Source: Streptomyces spongiae (lineage in GTDB: Bacteria; Actinomycetota; Actinomycetes; Streptomycetales; Streptomycetaceae). Taken from it: 64,000 nt of DNA. Positions 55,027 to 63,234 of the stretch are shown in pieces. The DNA is taken from NCBI RefSeq assembly GCF_009377185.1, contig NZ_VJZC01000005.1:1-64000 (forward strand), read 5' to 3'. Made by a program: the position numbers and the translations under genes. Below the pieces are notes generated by a model. It had not been told where the DNA came from. It did not search any database and was given only the letters and a program-made list of their open reading frames with translations. Numbering within the stretch: the stretch's first letter is position 1; every line of letters begins with the position of its first letter.

Positions 55027-56855
55027 TGCGCCGCGCCCGCGCCGCCGCCCTGCCGATCGTGCGCCCGGACCTTGTCGAGTTCTACCTCGCCCACCGGGCC
55101 GCGCAGGGCATGAACACCGACCACAAGGTTCGCTGGGGCGCCCGAGTCCTACTCGCCGCAGTGCCCGACCTCGACGACTTCCGCACGCTGCCGCTGGAAC
55201 GCCAGCTTGCTTTCAACCACGAGACGCACCGGTTCATCAGCTGGCTGGCGGTCACCGGACGCATGCAGCCGGGCGCCGACTACCTGGTCGCCCGGCGTCC
55301 GAGGCTGGGCATCGTGCTCGCACGCACCGAGCCAGAACTGCACCTGCGGTTCATGGAGACCGCCCGCACACTGGGCTTCCGCGACACAGTGGCCATGACC
55401 CAGTTCAACCTGCTGGCCCACTTCATCGCCCTGTTCGGACGGCAGCCGGACCAGCTGCAACAGAGCGACTGGGACCAGGGACGCCGCCTGCTGCTGGAGG
55501 CGGCCTGCCGCATTCCCAATCGCGGCGTCAAGGCCCTCTCGACCGCCTTGTTCAACCTGGAAGCGACGCTCTTCCACTGCGAGTTGACCGACCAGCTCCC
55601 ACGCCGTCGCTCCCCGGACCACGCCGACATGCGTGCCCGCGAGTGGGCCCGCGTCCCTGCCGGGCTGGCGGACACGATGCAGCACTATCTGCAGCAGATC
55701 GCCGGAACGCTGCGGCCGGGAACCGTGAAGAACACTGAGCTGACACTGCGGGAGTTCGCCCTCCTGGTGGCCGCCGAGGACACGGCCGTGACCTGCGTCG
55801 CGGAGCTCAAGCGGCGGCACGTCGAACGCTATCGGCAGTGGCTGCTTGAGCGGCCGGCCGCCCGCGGAGGACCGCTGCACCGGCACACCGTCCGCGACCG
55901 GCTCAGCAAACTCCGCGGCTTCTTCGGCCGCCTGGATGAGTGGGATGCCGCCGACCGGCCGCCCCGCCAGCTGGTCTTCGACAGCGACTTCCCGATCGCG
56001 GACGAACCACTGCCTCGCTTCCTCGATGACGCCGCGGCCGCCAAACTGCTGGCCGCCGCCCGCCAGGACTCCGACCCGTTCACCCGGCTGGCCATCGAGA
56101 TCCTCGCCCGCACCGGGATGCGCCGCAGCGAGATGCTCGGCCTCACCGTCGACGCGATCGTGCAGATCGGCTCCGCCTACTGGCTCCGCGTCCCGGTCGG
56201 CAAGATGCACACCGACCGCTACGTCCCCCTGCACCCGCAATTGAAGACGCTGCTGGACGACTGGCTGCTGCACCGGCCCGAGGGCCTGCGCTCGAACCTG
56301 CTGTTCACCGACCACGGCCGCCCTGTCAACGCCTCCCGCATCGAGGCCGCGGTCCGCAAGGCAGCCGAGCGGGCTGGCCTCGGCCGGGTCACCCCACACC
56401 AGCTCCGGCATACTCTGGCCACCCAGGCGATCAACCGGGGCATGTCGCTGGAGGCCATCGCCGCATTGCTTGGACATAAGTCGCTGTCCATGACCCATGT
56501 TTACGCCCGGATCGCCGACCGCACCGTCGCCGACGAGTACTTCGCCGTCTCGGAGAAGGTTGAGGCACTCTACGACGCACCGCGTCAGCTGCCGGCCGAT
56601 GCCGAGGGCACGGAGATGGCCAAGCTCCGCCGGGAGATGCATCGCCGGATGCTCGGCAACGGCTACTGCGCTCGCCCCATCGAGATGGACTGCCACTTCG
56701 AGTCGATCTGTGAATCGTGCACATTCTTCGTCACCACGATCGAGTTCCGGCCCACCCTCGAACGCCAGCGAGACGACGCGGCAGCGAAGGGACAAGTCAC
56801 ACGCGAGCAGATCTTCGACGGACTCCTCAGCAGACTCGATGGAGAAGCGTCCTGA
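55026..56855 (+). CDS. tnpB: Tn554-type tyrosine recombinase TnpB
   Basis: This is a large recombinase, 609 aa, like TnpB of Tn554 (about 630). A long N-terminal domain precedes a catalytic domain with RTGMRRSEMLGL (Arg), HQLRHTLATQA (His-X2-Arg), LGHKSLSMTHVYARI (His and Tyr). The tail has the Cys cluster YCARPIEMDCHFESICESC, probably a zinc site. All catalytic residues are present. The third partner, TnpC, which aids directionality in Tn554, is not found downstream. The pair looks intact and could be active. Confidence 0.9.
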   Translation: MRRARAAALPIVRPDLVEFYLAHRAAQGMNTDHKVRWGARVLLAAVPDLDDFRTLPLERQLAFNHETHRFISWLAVTGRMQPGADYLVARRPRLGIVLARTEPELHLRFMETARTLGFRDTVAMTQFNLLAHFIALFGRQPDQLQQSDWDQGRRLLLEAACRIPNRGVKALSTALFNLEATLFHCELTDQLPRRRSPDHADMRAREWARVPAGLADTMQHYLQQIAGTLRPGTVKNTELTLREFALLVAAEDTAVTCVAELKRRHVERYRQWLLERPAARGGPLHRHTVRDRLSKLRGFFGRLDEWDAADRPPRQLVFDSDFPIADEPLPRFLDDAAAAKLLAAARQDSDPFTRLAIEILARTGMRRSEMLGLTVDAIVQIGSAYWLRVPVGKMHTDRYVPLHPQLKTLLDDWLLHRPEGLRSNLLFTDHGRPVNASRIEAAVRKAAERAGLGRVTPHQLRHTLATQAINRGMSLEAIAALLGHKSLSMTHVYARIADRTVADEYFAVSEKVEALYDAPRQLPADAEGTEMAKLRREMHRRMLGNGYCARPIEMDCHFESICESCTFFVTTIEFRPTLERQRDDAAAKGQVTREQIFDGLLSRLDGEAS

Positions 56856-56918
56856 CGGCCCCATTCAAGCTGAACGATCCGGCCAGCTGTGATGTGACGC
56901 CGATATCAACAAAAGGGC

Positions 56919-56962
56919 GCCCGATGGGATCGCCAGGCGTCCGCACTGCGATCCCATCGGGC
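56919..56962. terminator. Terminator between tnpB and the deaminase gene
   Basis: A perfect 15-bp stem (GCCCGATGGGATCGC at 56919-56933 with its complement at 56948-56962) has a 14-base loop. It lies between convergent genes, 63 bases after the tnpB stop and 20 bases past the deaminase stop. It could also be part of an element end. Confidence 0.75.
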
Positions 56963-56982
56963 ATGGAGCTATCCACGCTGCA

Positions 56983-57717
56983 TCACTCCACGGCGTCAGG
57001 CGCTTCGACCGTAAACGTCACAAATTCGACTTCGGCATCAGAGGGCAGGCCGGGATAGTGGCCCTGGAGGCCCTTCTTGAGCTGGTCGATGCTCGTGAAG
57101 CCATCGAGCCGAGCCTGTTCGGCGGTGAGGCGATCGAGCCGGTGGCGTTCGACGCCGGTGACGGTGCCCTCCAACGTGCGGGGGGCTTCGTCGTCCTCGA
57201 AGAGGAAGATTGCGGGACCCGGCGCGATCGGATCCTCATAACGGACGGTGGAGGTCTTCCGTGCGGTGGCGATGTCTTCGTAGTAGCGCTTGTTGAACCG
57301 AACAATTCGACGCGCATCCGCATCGGGGTAGAAGTAGGTATCCGGCAGAAGCCTCCGGATCGGGCGCAGTGCCGGTCCGTCGTCGGTCGGTACGGCGACG
57401 AAGACGTCGGGATGGATGTCGAGAAGCGCTTGGCGGCAGCGGCCGCACGGCGGGATCAGGCCGCGACCCCGATCTCCCGCGGCAGCGATTGTGACGAGCG
57501 GGCCGGCTCCCGCTGCTGCGGCGGCACCGAGTACGACGAGCTCTGCGCACGGTCCGCCGGTGAAGTGATAGACGTTGACCGCCTCATAGATGCTGCCGAC
57601 CGTGTCCATCGCCGCTGCGGCAACGGTGTGGTTCGGGTCGCTTCCGAGGGAAGCTGCGAGCCGTTCCGCAGCCTCGATGACGCGGCGCTCGGAGTCGAAG
57701 AGCTTGATGGAGACCAT
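56983..57717 (-). CDS. Blasticidin-S-deaminase-like cytidine deaminase fused to an ASCH-like domain
   Basis: This 244-aa protein starts at ATG 57717. Residues 1-130 are a cytidine-deaminase fold closest to blasticidin S deaminase: VNVYHFTGGPCAELVVLG with zinc ligand Cys57 and catalytic Glu59, and PPCGRCRQALLDIHP with zinc ligands Cys91 and Cys94. The same residues in BSD are 54, 56, 88 and 91, so spacing is identical. Residues 135-244 (VRFNKRYYEDIATARK; RTLEGTVTGVERHRLD) look like an ASCH domain, a PUA-like nucleic-acid or nucleotide binding fold. BSD inactivates the antibiotic by deaminating its cytosine. The gene sits between the Tn554-like recombinases and an IS21 remnant, so it may be transposon cargo. 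A housekeeping or modified-nucleoside role is possible. Confidence 0.8.
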   Translation of the reverse strand: MVSIKLFDSERRVIEAAERLAASLGSDPNHTVAAAAMDTVGSIYEAVNVYHFTGGPCAELVVLGAAAAAGAGPLVTIAAAGDRGRGLIPPCGRCRQALLDIHPDVFVAVPTDDGPALRPIRRLLPDTYFYPDADARRIVRFNKRYYEDIATARKTSTVRYEDPIAPGPAIFLFEDDEAPRTLEGTVTGVERHRLDRLTAEQARLDGFTSIDQLKKGLQGHYPGLPSDAEVEFVTFTVEAPDAVE

Positions 57718-57821
57718 GGCGCCGACCCTAGATCGACTCAGCCGGACTCCTCGACACAATTGTTCTCATGAAGCTTGCCCTCAGCGTGGTCGGCGGCTTG
57801 ACATCGAGACCCGCATATTAG

Positions 57822-58890
57822 AGGAGTGCCCACCGGCAAGGTCCGCTACGACAACCTCACCCCGGCCGTCCGCAAGGTCGTCTTCCGCAGCCGACTGCGG
57901 GAGGAGAACCCGAAGTGGACGGCGCTGCACACCTTCTACGGCTTCACCCCCTTCTACTGCGAGCCCGGACTGCGCGGCGCCCATGAGAAGGGCGGAGTGG
58001 AGGGCCAGGTCGGCTACTTCCGGCGCAATTACCTCACCCCCGTCCCGCGAGTAGAGACGCTGGAGGACCTCAACGGGCAGATCACCGCGTTCGAGGAGCG
58101 GGAGCTTCAGCGGCGGATCGGCTCACGGATCCGCACCATCGGCCAGGACTTCGCGCGGGAGGCGCCGCACCTGCTGCCGCTGCCGATGGATGCGTTCGAG
58201 ACTGCGATGACCTTTCAGCCGCGGGTCGACCGCTACAGCCGGATCACGGTGAAGATGTGCTCCTACTCCGTCCCGGTCCGATTCATCGACCACAAGGTCA
58301 CTGTCCACCTGACCGGCGACATGCTGGTCGTCTTCGCGGGCCGCCGCGAGATCGCCCGCCATGCCCGGCTCGCCGGCCGCGGTCTGGAGCACCTGGTCCT
58401 GGACCACTATCTGGAGGTGCTGCTGCGCAAGCCCGGCGCCCTGGATCGCTCCGAGGCACTCCACCAGGCCCGCGCGGAGGGCACGTTCACCGCCGAGCAC
58501 GAGGCGTTCTGGGCCATGGCCCAGCGGCAGCTCGGCGAGATCGATGGAACGAAGGCCCTGGTCAGGGTTCTGCTCCTGCACCGCCATCAGCAGCACAGGG
58601 ACTTGCTGGCGGGCCTGCGGGCCTCCGTCGACCTGGGCACCTGCAGCGACGACGTGGTCGCCCTGGAAGCCCGCAAGGCCGCCCAGGCAGCCGGCCGGGC
58701 CCCCACCGTCACCGCCACACCGGCACCGGCAGCGGCGGACCCGACGGAACTGCCAGATCCCCAGTTGTCGCAGGTCAGCCATCTCACTCCACGCCGTCTG
58801 GCCCGGCCCCTGCCTGAGGATGCCCGCCCGCTGCCCCGCCTGGAGCAGTGGGACGAACTGCTGAACCTGCGCCGGAAGGATTCGTCAGGA
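57822..58890 (+). pseudogene. IS21-family IstA transposase, 5'-truncated
   Basis: The frame begins in the middle of the catalytic core: KVRYDNLTPAVRKVV (second Asp), then GLRGAHEKGGVEGQVGYFRR (catalytic Glu). A complete C-terminal half follows. The N-terminal HTH and the first catalytic Asp are missing, so it cannot transpose. The frame stays open past the expected IstA end into the istB region. Confidence 0.85.
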
Positions 58891-59300
58891 CTGCCGCCCA
58901 TCACGCGCTCACCGCCCAGGCGTCCGACGCCGCGATCGACACCGCCTGCCGAATGCTGCGGCTGCCCACCATGCGGGCGCAGGCCGCCGACACCATCGCC
59001 CGCGCCGAACGCGAAGGGCTCTCCTACGCCGGATTCCTCGCCGAGCTCCTGCTCGCCGAGTGCGAGGACCGCGACCGCGGCAGGGCCGAACGCCGCATCC
59101 GGGCTGCCCACTTCCCGCGCGAGAAGTCGCTGCGCGAGTTCGAATACACCGCCAACCCCAATGTCGATCCGGCCGTCATCCACAGCCTCGCCACCTGCGA
59201 CTGGATCACCAAGGGCTACCCGCTGTGCCTGATCGGGGACTCTGGCACCGGCAAGTCCCACCTGCTGATCGGCTTGGGCACCGCGGCTGCCATGGCCGGA
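58848..59300 (+). pseudogene. IS21-family IstB ATPase, 3'-truncated
   Basis: The fragment covers the helical N-terminal part (DTACRMLRLPT, REKSLREFEY) and the Walker A motif GDSGTGKSHLLIGLG, then ends near 59300 in unrelated sequence (AGDAGGHTGDS). Walker B, the sensor motifs and the rest of the ATPase are gone. With the truncated istA upstream this is an IS21 remnant lacking both ends. The 170 bases to the next gene show nothing I recognise. Confidence 0.85.
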
Positions 59301-59470
59301 GATGCTGGAGGCCACACGGGGGACTCTGTCGGCCATCCACGACCGTGCCGAGGACAACATGCGTCCTGCGCTGTCTCACCGTGGTGGCTCAACCGCACTC
59401 CGCGTTTACTTCCGGCAGGGCAGTTCTGTCATCCGTGACCGGAACCGGCCGGCGGCGACCACGTGCAGGC

Positions 59471-62341
59471 TCAGACCCGCACCTGCTGTTCGCACCAGAT
59501 GGACTTGCCGGTGGTGGTGTACCGCGTGCCCCAGCGCTGGGCCATGGCGGCGACGAGCTGGAGGCCGCGGCCCCCCTCGTCGAGGGCTGCCGGGTGGCGG
59601 ATGTGCGGGGTGGTGATACTGCCGTCGGAGACCTCGCAGATGAGGGAGTGGCTGCGCATCATGCGTAGTCCGATGGGGCCACGGGCATGGCGGACGACGT
59701 TGCCGACCAGTTCGCTGACGATCAGCTCGGTGGTCATCTCCAGCTCCCCGAGGTCCCATTCTTCGAGCTGGTCACGGACGAGCCGGCGGGCCTGGGCGCA
59801 GGCGGTGGGTTCGTCCGGCAGGTCCCAGACCGCGATGTCCTCCGCGGCCGTGGCCCTGGTGCGGGTGATCAGAAGTGCGGCGTCGTCGGGAGCGGGCCGG
59901 TCGGAGGAGAGCACGGCGGCCGTGACCATGTCGCACAACTCGTCCGGCTCGGCCTCGTGCCCGTCAGTCTGCGTTCCGGCCGTGTACAGGGCGGTGGTCA
60001 GCGTGCGGCTCAGGCAGGCCATGTCCTCGTCGATGTCGTGTCCGGGGATCTCCACCAGGCCGTCGGTGTAGAGGGCGAGGACACTGCCACCGGGCAGGTG
60101 GACGTCGTGAACGGCGAAGGGTGGGGCGGCGACGCCCAGAGGCGGATCCGGGTCGGCCGGGAGGAAGGTCGCGGTGCCGTGCGGGAGGGCGACGACGGGC
60201 GGCGGATGACCGGCGTTGGTGTAGGTGAACATCTGGGTCGTGGGGTCGTAGATGCCGTATATGCAGGTGGTGAAGGATTCCTCGTCGAGTTCGGCGACGA
60301 GGTCGTTCGCGTGGGCGAGGATGTCCTCGGGGGGCAGTTCGAGCTCGGACAGGGTCCGGACGGCGGTGCGCAGGCGTCCCATGGTGGCGGCCTCGGGCAT
60401 GCCATGGCCCATGACGTCCCCGATGACCAGCGCGACCCGGTCGGCTGACAGCGGGATGATGTCGTACCAGTCCCCTCCTACGTCGGCACCGCGCGCGGAG
60501 GGCAGGTAGCGGGCGGCGGCGGTGACCGCGGGAAGAGAGGGCAGTACGCGAGGCAGCAGCGCGTGCTGAAGGTCGTGGGCGTGCGCGATGGCCGCGTCGT
60601 AGAGCCCGGCCCGCTCCAGGGCTTGCGCGACCAGGCCGCTGAGCGCGGTGAGCAGAGTCCGCTCGTCCTCATCGAAGTGATGTGGCCGGTCGTAGGAGAT
60701 CACGGACATGCCGATGGGGCGGCCTGAGACGATCAGCGGCAGGAACGCGCAGGCCTGCATCCCCTCGGCGTTCGCCAGGTCGGGCCGCTGTGGATGCCGG
60801 GCCAGGAAGTCCTCGACCGAGGCGATGAACTCCGGTGTGTGGGATCGCATGGCCTCGCCGGTGGCGGCGGATGCCACCGACGTGCCGTGTATCCGCTCGA
60901 CGAACGAGTCCGAGTAGCCGGTCGAACCCACGACGTTCAGGTGTTCCTCCTTCAGTTCCAGCACGATCAGCCCCGTTGCGTCGAACGGCGGCAGGACGCT
61001 CTCGGCGACGGCCTCCACCACGTCGTGGGCGGTGGCCGCCTCGGCCAGCGCCCGGGTCAGCCGGGCCATCAGCGCCGCCCGTTCGGCCGCCGCGTGTTCC
61101 GCGGCTCGGCGCTCTGCCTCGCGTCGGCGTCGCTCGGTGATGTCGGTGAGGTAGACCGTCAGCCCGTCGGGTACCGGCACCAGGCGCAGGTGATACCACT
61201 GGTGGTCCTGGGGGCCGGGAACCTCGGAGCTCCACGGTTCACTCCCCGCGGCGGCCCGGCGGCAGCGCTCCGCCGCCTCGGGCACCTCCCGTAGCACGGG
61301 CACCTCCCACAACGGACGGCCGACGAGCGTGCGCGGGGAACCGAGCATCCGCTCGGCCGCGGTGTTGACGAACGCGATGCGTCCGTCGCTGGCGACCGAC
61401 AGGAACCCGTCGCTCATGTGCAGCAGGGCCCTGCCCACCGACTCCAGCGCCGCGTGCGTCGCGGTGGTGTCCCACGTCGTTCCGCTCAGACGGACCGGTT
61501 CACCGTCGTCGTCCGTGGTGACGTGTGCGCGGCTGCGTATCCAGGCGTACGTCCCGTCCATGCGGGCGACCCGGTACTGGACGTCCAGTACGCCGCGAGT
61601 GCGGATCACTCGGTCGGCCTCGGTCAGCACCCAGGGCTGGTCGTCCGGGTGGATCAGCACAGTCCATCGGTCGATCCGGCCACCGACCGCGACCGGATCC
61701 ACACCCAGCGTCTCGAGTACCGGTCCGCCGAAGGTCAGCTCACCCGTGCGCAGGTCCCACGACCAGGTCCCGGCCTCCACCGCCTCCGGCCGCGTGCTCG
61801 GCTCGTTCTGCGGCCCGGGTGTCGGAGGCTGCGCCGGGGACCCGCCGACCGGATCCGCCTCCCGCCCCAGAAGCAGGCCGGGCGTCACGCCCTCCGGGCC
61901 GCGCGGCCTCCAGCGCAGTCGCCCGCCGACCCACTGCGCCACCTCCTCGAGGAACGCCCGGCAGCCGGGATCCGGCGCTCGGGACAGGGGGACCACAATG
62001 GACAGGGCACCCAGCGGCCCGTCCGGTCCGGGCAGTGGCGCCGCCGCCATTCCGGCGTCCGGCAGCAGGCCCGCCGTGGTCGGGGGGAGCGGCGGCCGGC
62101 CGTAGGCGAGTTCTGGTGCGCCGATGTGGGGCAGGTAGACGAACGCGTCCCGCTGGACGCACCGGGCCGGAGAGACCGAACCGTCCTCGGAGATGTAGTC
62201 CCAGGACCGCGTGAAGGCGCGGGTCAGCCCGGTGCTCGCCGCCAGCGCCAGTTCTCCGCCGACGGCCGAAGCCCGTATGTGCGCCATGCCGCCGAGCCCG
62301 CCGAGCTCGGCGGTGGCGTGCAGCAGGGCGTGGGGCAGCAC
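59471..62341 (-). CDS. GAF-PAS-PAS-GAF-SpoIIE phosphatase-HATPase signalling protein
   Basis: This large sensor-phosphatase is 956 aa from GTG 62341. An N-terminal GAF-like region precedes two PAS domains (about 190-300 and 310-420), a GAF domain (about 440-600), the SpoIIE PP2C domain (VGGDWYDIIPLS, GDVMGHGMPE, LYTDGLVE) and a HATPase domain (SELVGNVVRHA, GGRGLQLVAAM). It is a paralogue of the protein at 12570-14936, with a matching end (YTTTGK-IW-EQ). Protein-like sequence continues about 20-30 codons upstream of the GTG (DTVRAERLRLLAGLQDDP) without any ATG, GTG or TTG, so the true start may be a CTG or has been lost to a frameshift. Confidence 0.9.
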   Translation of the reverse strand: MLPHALLHATAELGGLGGMAHIRASAVGGELALAASTGLTRAFTRSWDYISEDGSVSPARCVQRDAFVYLPHIGAPELAYGRPPLPPTTAGLLPDAGMAAAPLPGPDGPLGALSIVVPLSRAPDPGCRAFLEEVAQWVGGRLRWRPRGPEGVTPGLLLGREADPVGGSPAQPPTPGPQNEPSTRPEAVEAGTWSWDLRTGELTFGGPVLETLGVDPVAVGGRIDRWTVLIHPDDQPWVLTEADRVIRTRGVLDVQYRVARMDGTYAWIRSRAHVTTDDDGEPVRLSGTTWDTTATHAALESVGRALLHMSDGFLSVASDGRIAFVNTAAERMLGSPRTLVGRPLWEVPVLREVPEAAERCRRAAAGSEPWSSEVPGPQDHQWYHLRLVPVPDGLTVYLTDITERRRREAERRAAEHAAAERAALMARLTRALAEAATAHDVVEAVAESVLPPFDATGLIVLELKEEHLNVVGSTGYSDSFVERIHGTSVASAATGEAMRSHTPEFIASVEDFLARHPQRPDLANAEGMQACAFLPLIVSGRPIGMSVISYDRPHHFDEDERTLLTALSGLVAQALERAGLYDAAIAHAHDLQHALLPRVLPSLPAVTAAARYLPSARGADVGGDWYDIIPLSADRVALVIGDVMGHGMPEAATMGRLRTAVRTLSELELPPEDILAHANDLVAELDEESFTTCIYGIYDPTTQMFTYTNAGHPPPVVALPHGTATFLPADPDPPLGVAAPPFAVHDVHLPGGSVLALYTDGLVEIPGHDIDEDMACLSRTLTTALYTAGTQTDGHEAEPDELCDMVTAAVLSSDRPAPDDAALLITRTRATAAEDIAVWDLPDEPTACAQARRLVRDQLEEWDLGELEMTTELIVSELVGNVVRHARGPIGLRMMRSHSLICEVSDGSITTPHIRHPAALDEGGRGLQLVAAMAQRWGTRYTTTGKSIWCEQQVRV

Positions 62342-62547
62342 CTTGGCGCCGTCCGGATCGTCCTGCAGGCCTGCGAGCAGTCGTAGCCTCTCGGCCCGGA
62401 CGGTATCCGGGTTCGGCGGGTCCTGAGGGAAGGTTTCATGAGCACCCTCTTCGTACCGCTGTCCAGTCCATCATCCCGCACGTCGTACGTGATGAGCGCG
62501 GCAGCGGCGGCTGCGGTTGGTCCGCGTGCACCGCTTCCGGGGCCCGG

Positions 62548-63234
62548 TCAGGAGTTCAGGTGTTCCCTCAGCCATTGTTCGGTGTTGTTCACGTGCAGGA
62601 GTGCGGCGGCTTGGCTGAGGGCGGCGTCGCGGGAAGACAGGGCATGGAAGATCGCCTCGTGTTCGGCGAGTGTCCGGCCCGAGGCCCCGGTGTCGACGAG
62701 GCCGCGCCAGATGCGGGCGCGCAGAGTGCGGCCGGAGATGCCTTCCAGGAGGGTGAGGAGGGTTTCGTTCCCCGTCGCGGCGACGACGGCACGGTGGAAG
62801 TCGGCGTCGTGGGCGTTGAGCTGTTCGACGTCGTCACGGGCTTCGCGCATGGCGTCGAGGTGCTGTTCGACCACGGCGAGCTGGGTGTCGGTGATGCGGG
62901 TGGCAGCCAGTGCGGTGGCGGCGGGTTCGAGAAGACGGCGTACTTCCATGAAGTCCAACAGGGCGGCGGAGTCTCCTTGGAGGAGTTCCACGGCCCCGCC
63001 GAGCCCCTCCAGCAGGAGGCTCGGTTGCAGGCTGGTGACATAGGTACCGTCACCCCGGCGGACCTCCAGCACCCGGGCCACGGCCAGTGCCTTGACGGCT
63101 TCGCGGGCGAGGTTGCGGGACAGGCCCAGCTGGGCGGCCAGGTCCGGTTCCGGTGGCAGTTTGGACCCCGGAGGCAGGGCACCGGTGCGGATGAGTTCCC
63201 GGATCTGCTCGATGGCCTTGTCCGTCAGAGACAA
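62548..63234 (-). CDS. GntR-family (FadR subgroup) transcriptional regulator
   Basis: This regulator is 228 aa. The only usable start is TTG 63234, with GGGAGG eleven bases upstream; it lies inside the last codons of the aldo/keto reductase gene. The winged HTH reads ALPPGSKLPPEPDLAAQLGL and SRNLAREAVKALAVARVLEV (in parts). The FCD ligand domain has LLEPAATALA, NAHDADFHRAVVAATGN and LAEHEAIFHAL, which hold the metal-binding His residues. It probably controls the overlapping reductase gene, as sugar-acid regulators often do. Confidence 0.9.
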   Translation of the reverse strand: MSLTDKAIEQIRELIRTGALPPGSKLPPEPDLAAQLGLSRNLAREAVKALAVARVLEVRRGDGTYVTSLQPSLLLEGLGGAVELLQGDSAALLDFMEVRRLLEPAATALAATRITDTQLAVVEQHLDAMREARDDVEQLNAHDADFHRAVVAATGNETLLTLLEGISGRTLRARIWRGLVDTGASGRTLAEHEAIFHALSSRDAALSQAAALLHVNNTEQWLREHLNS

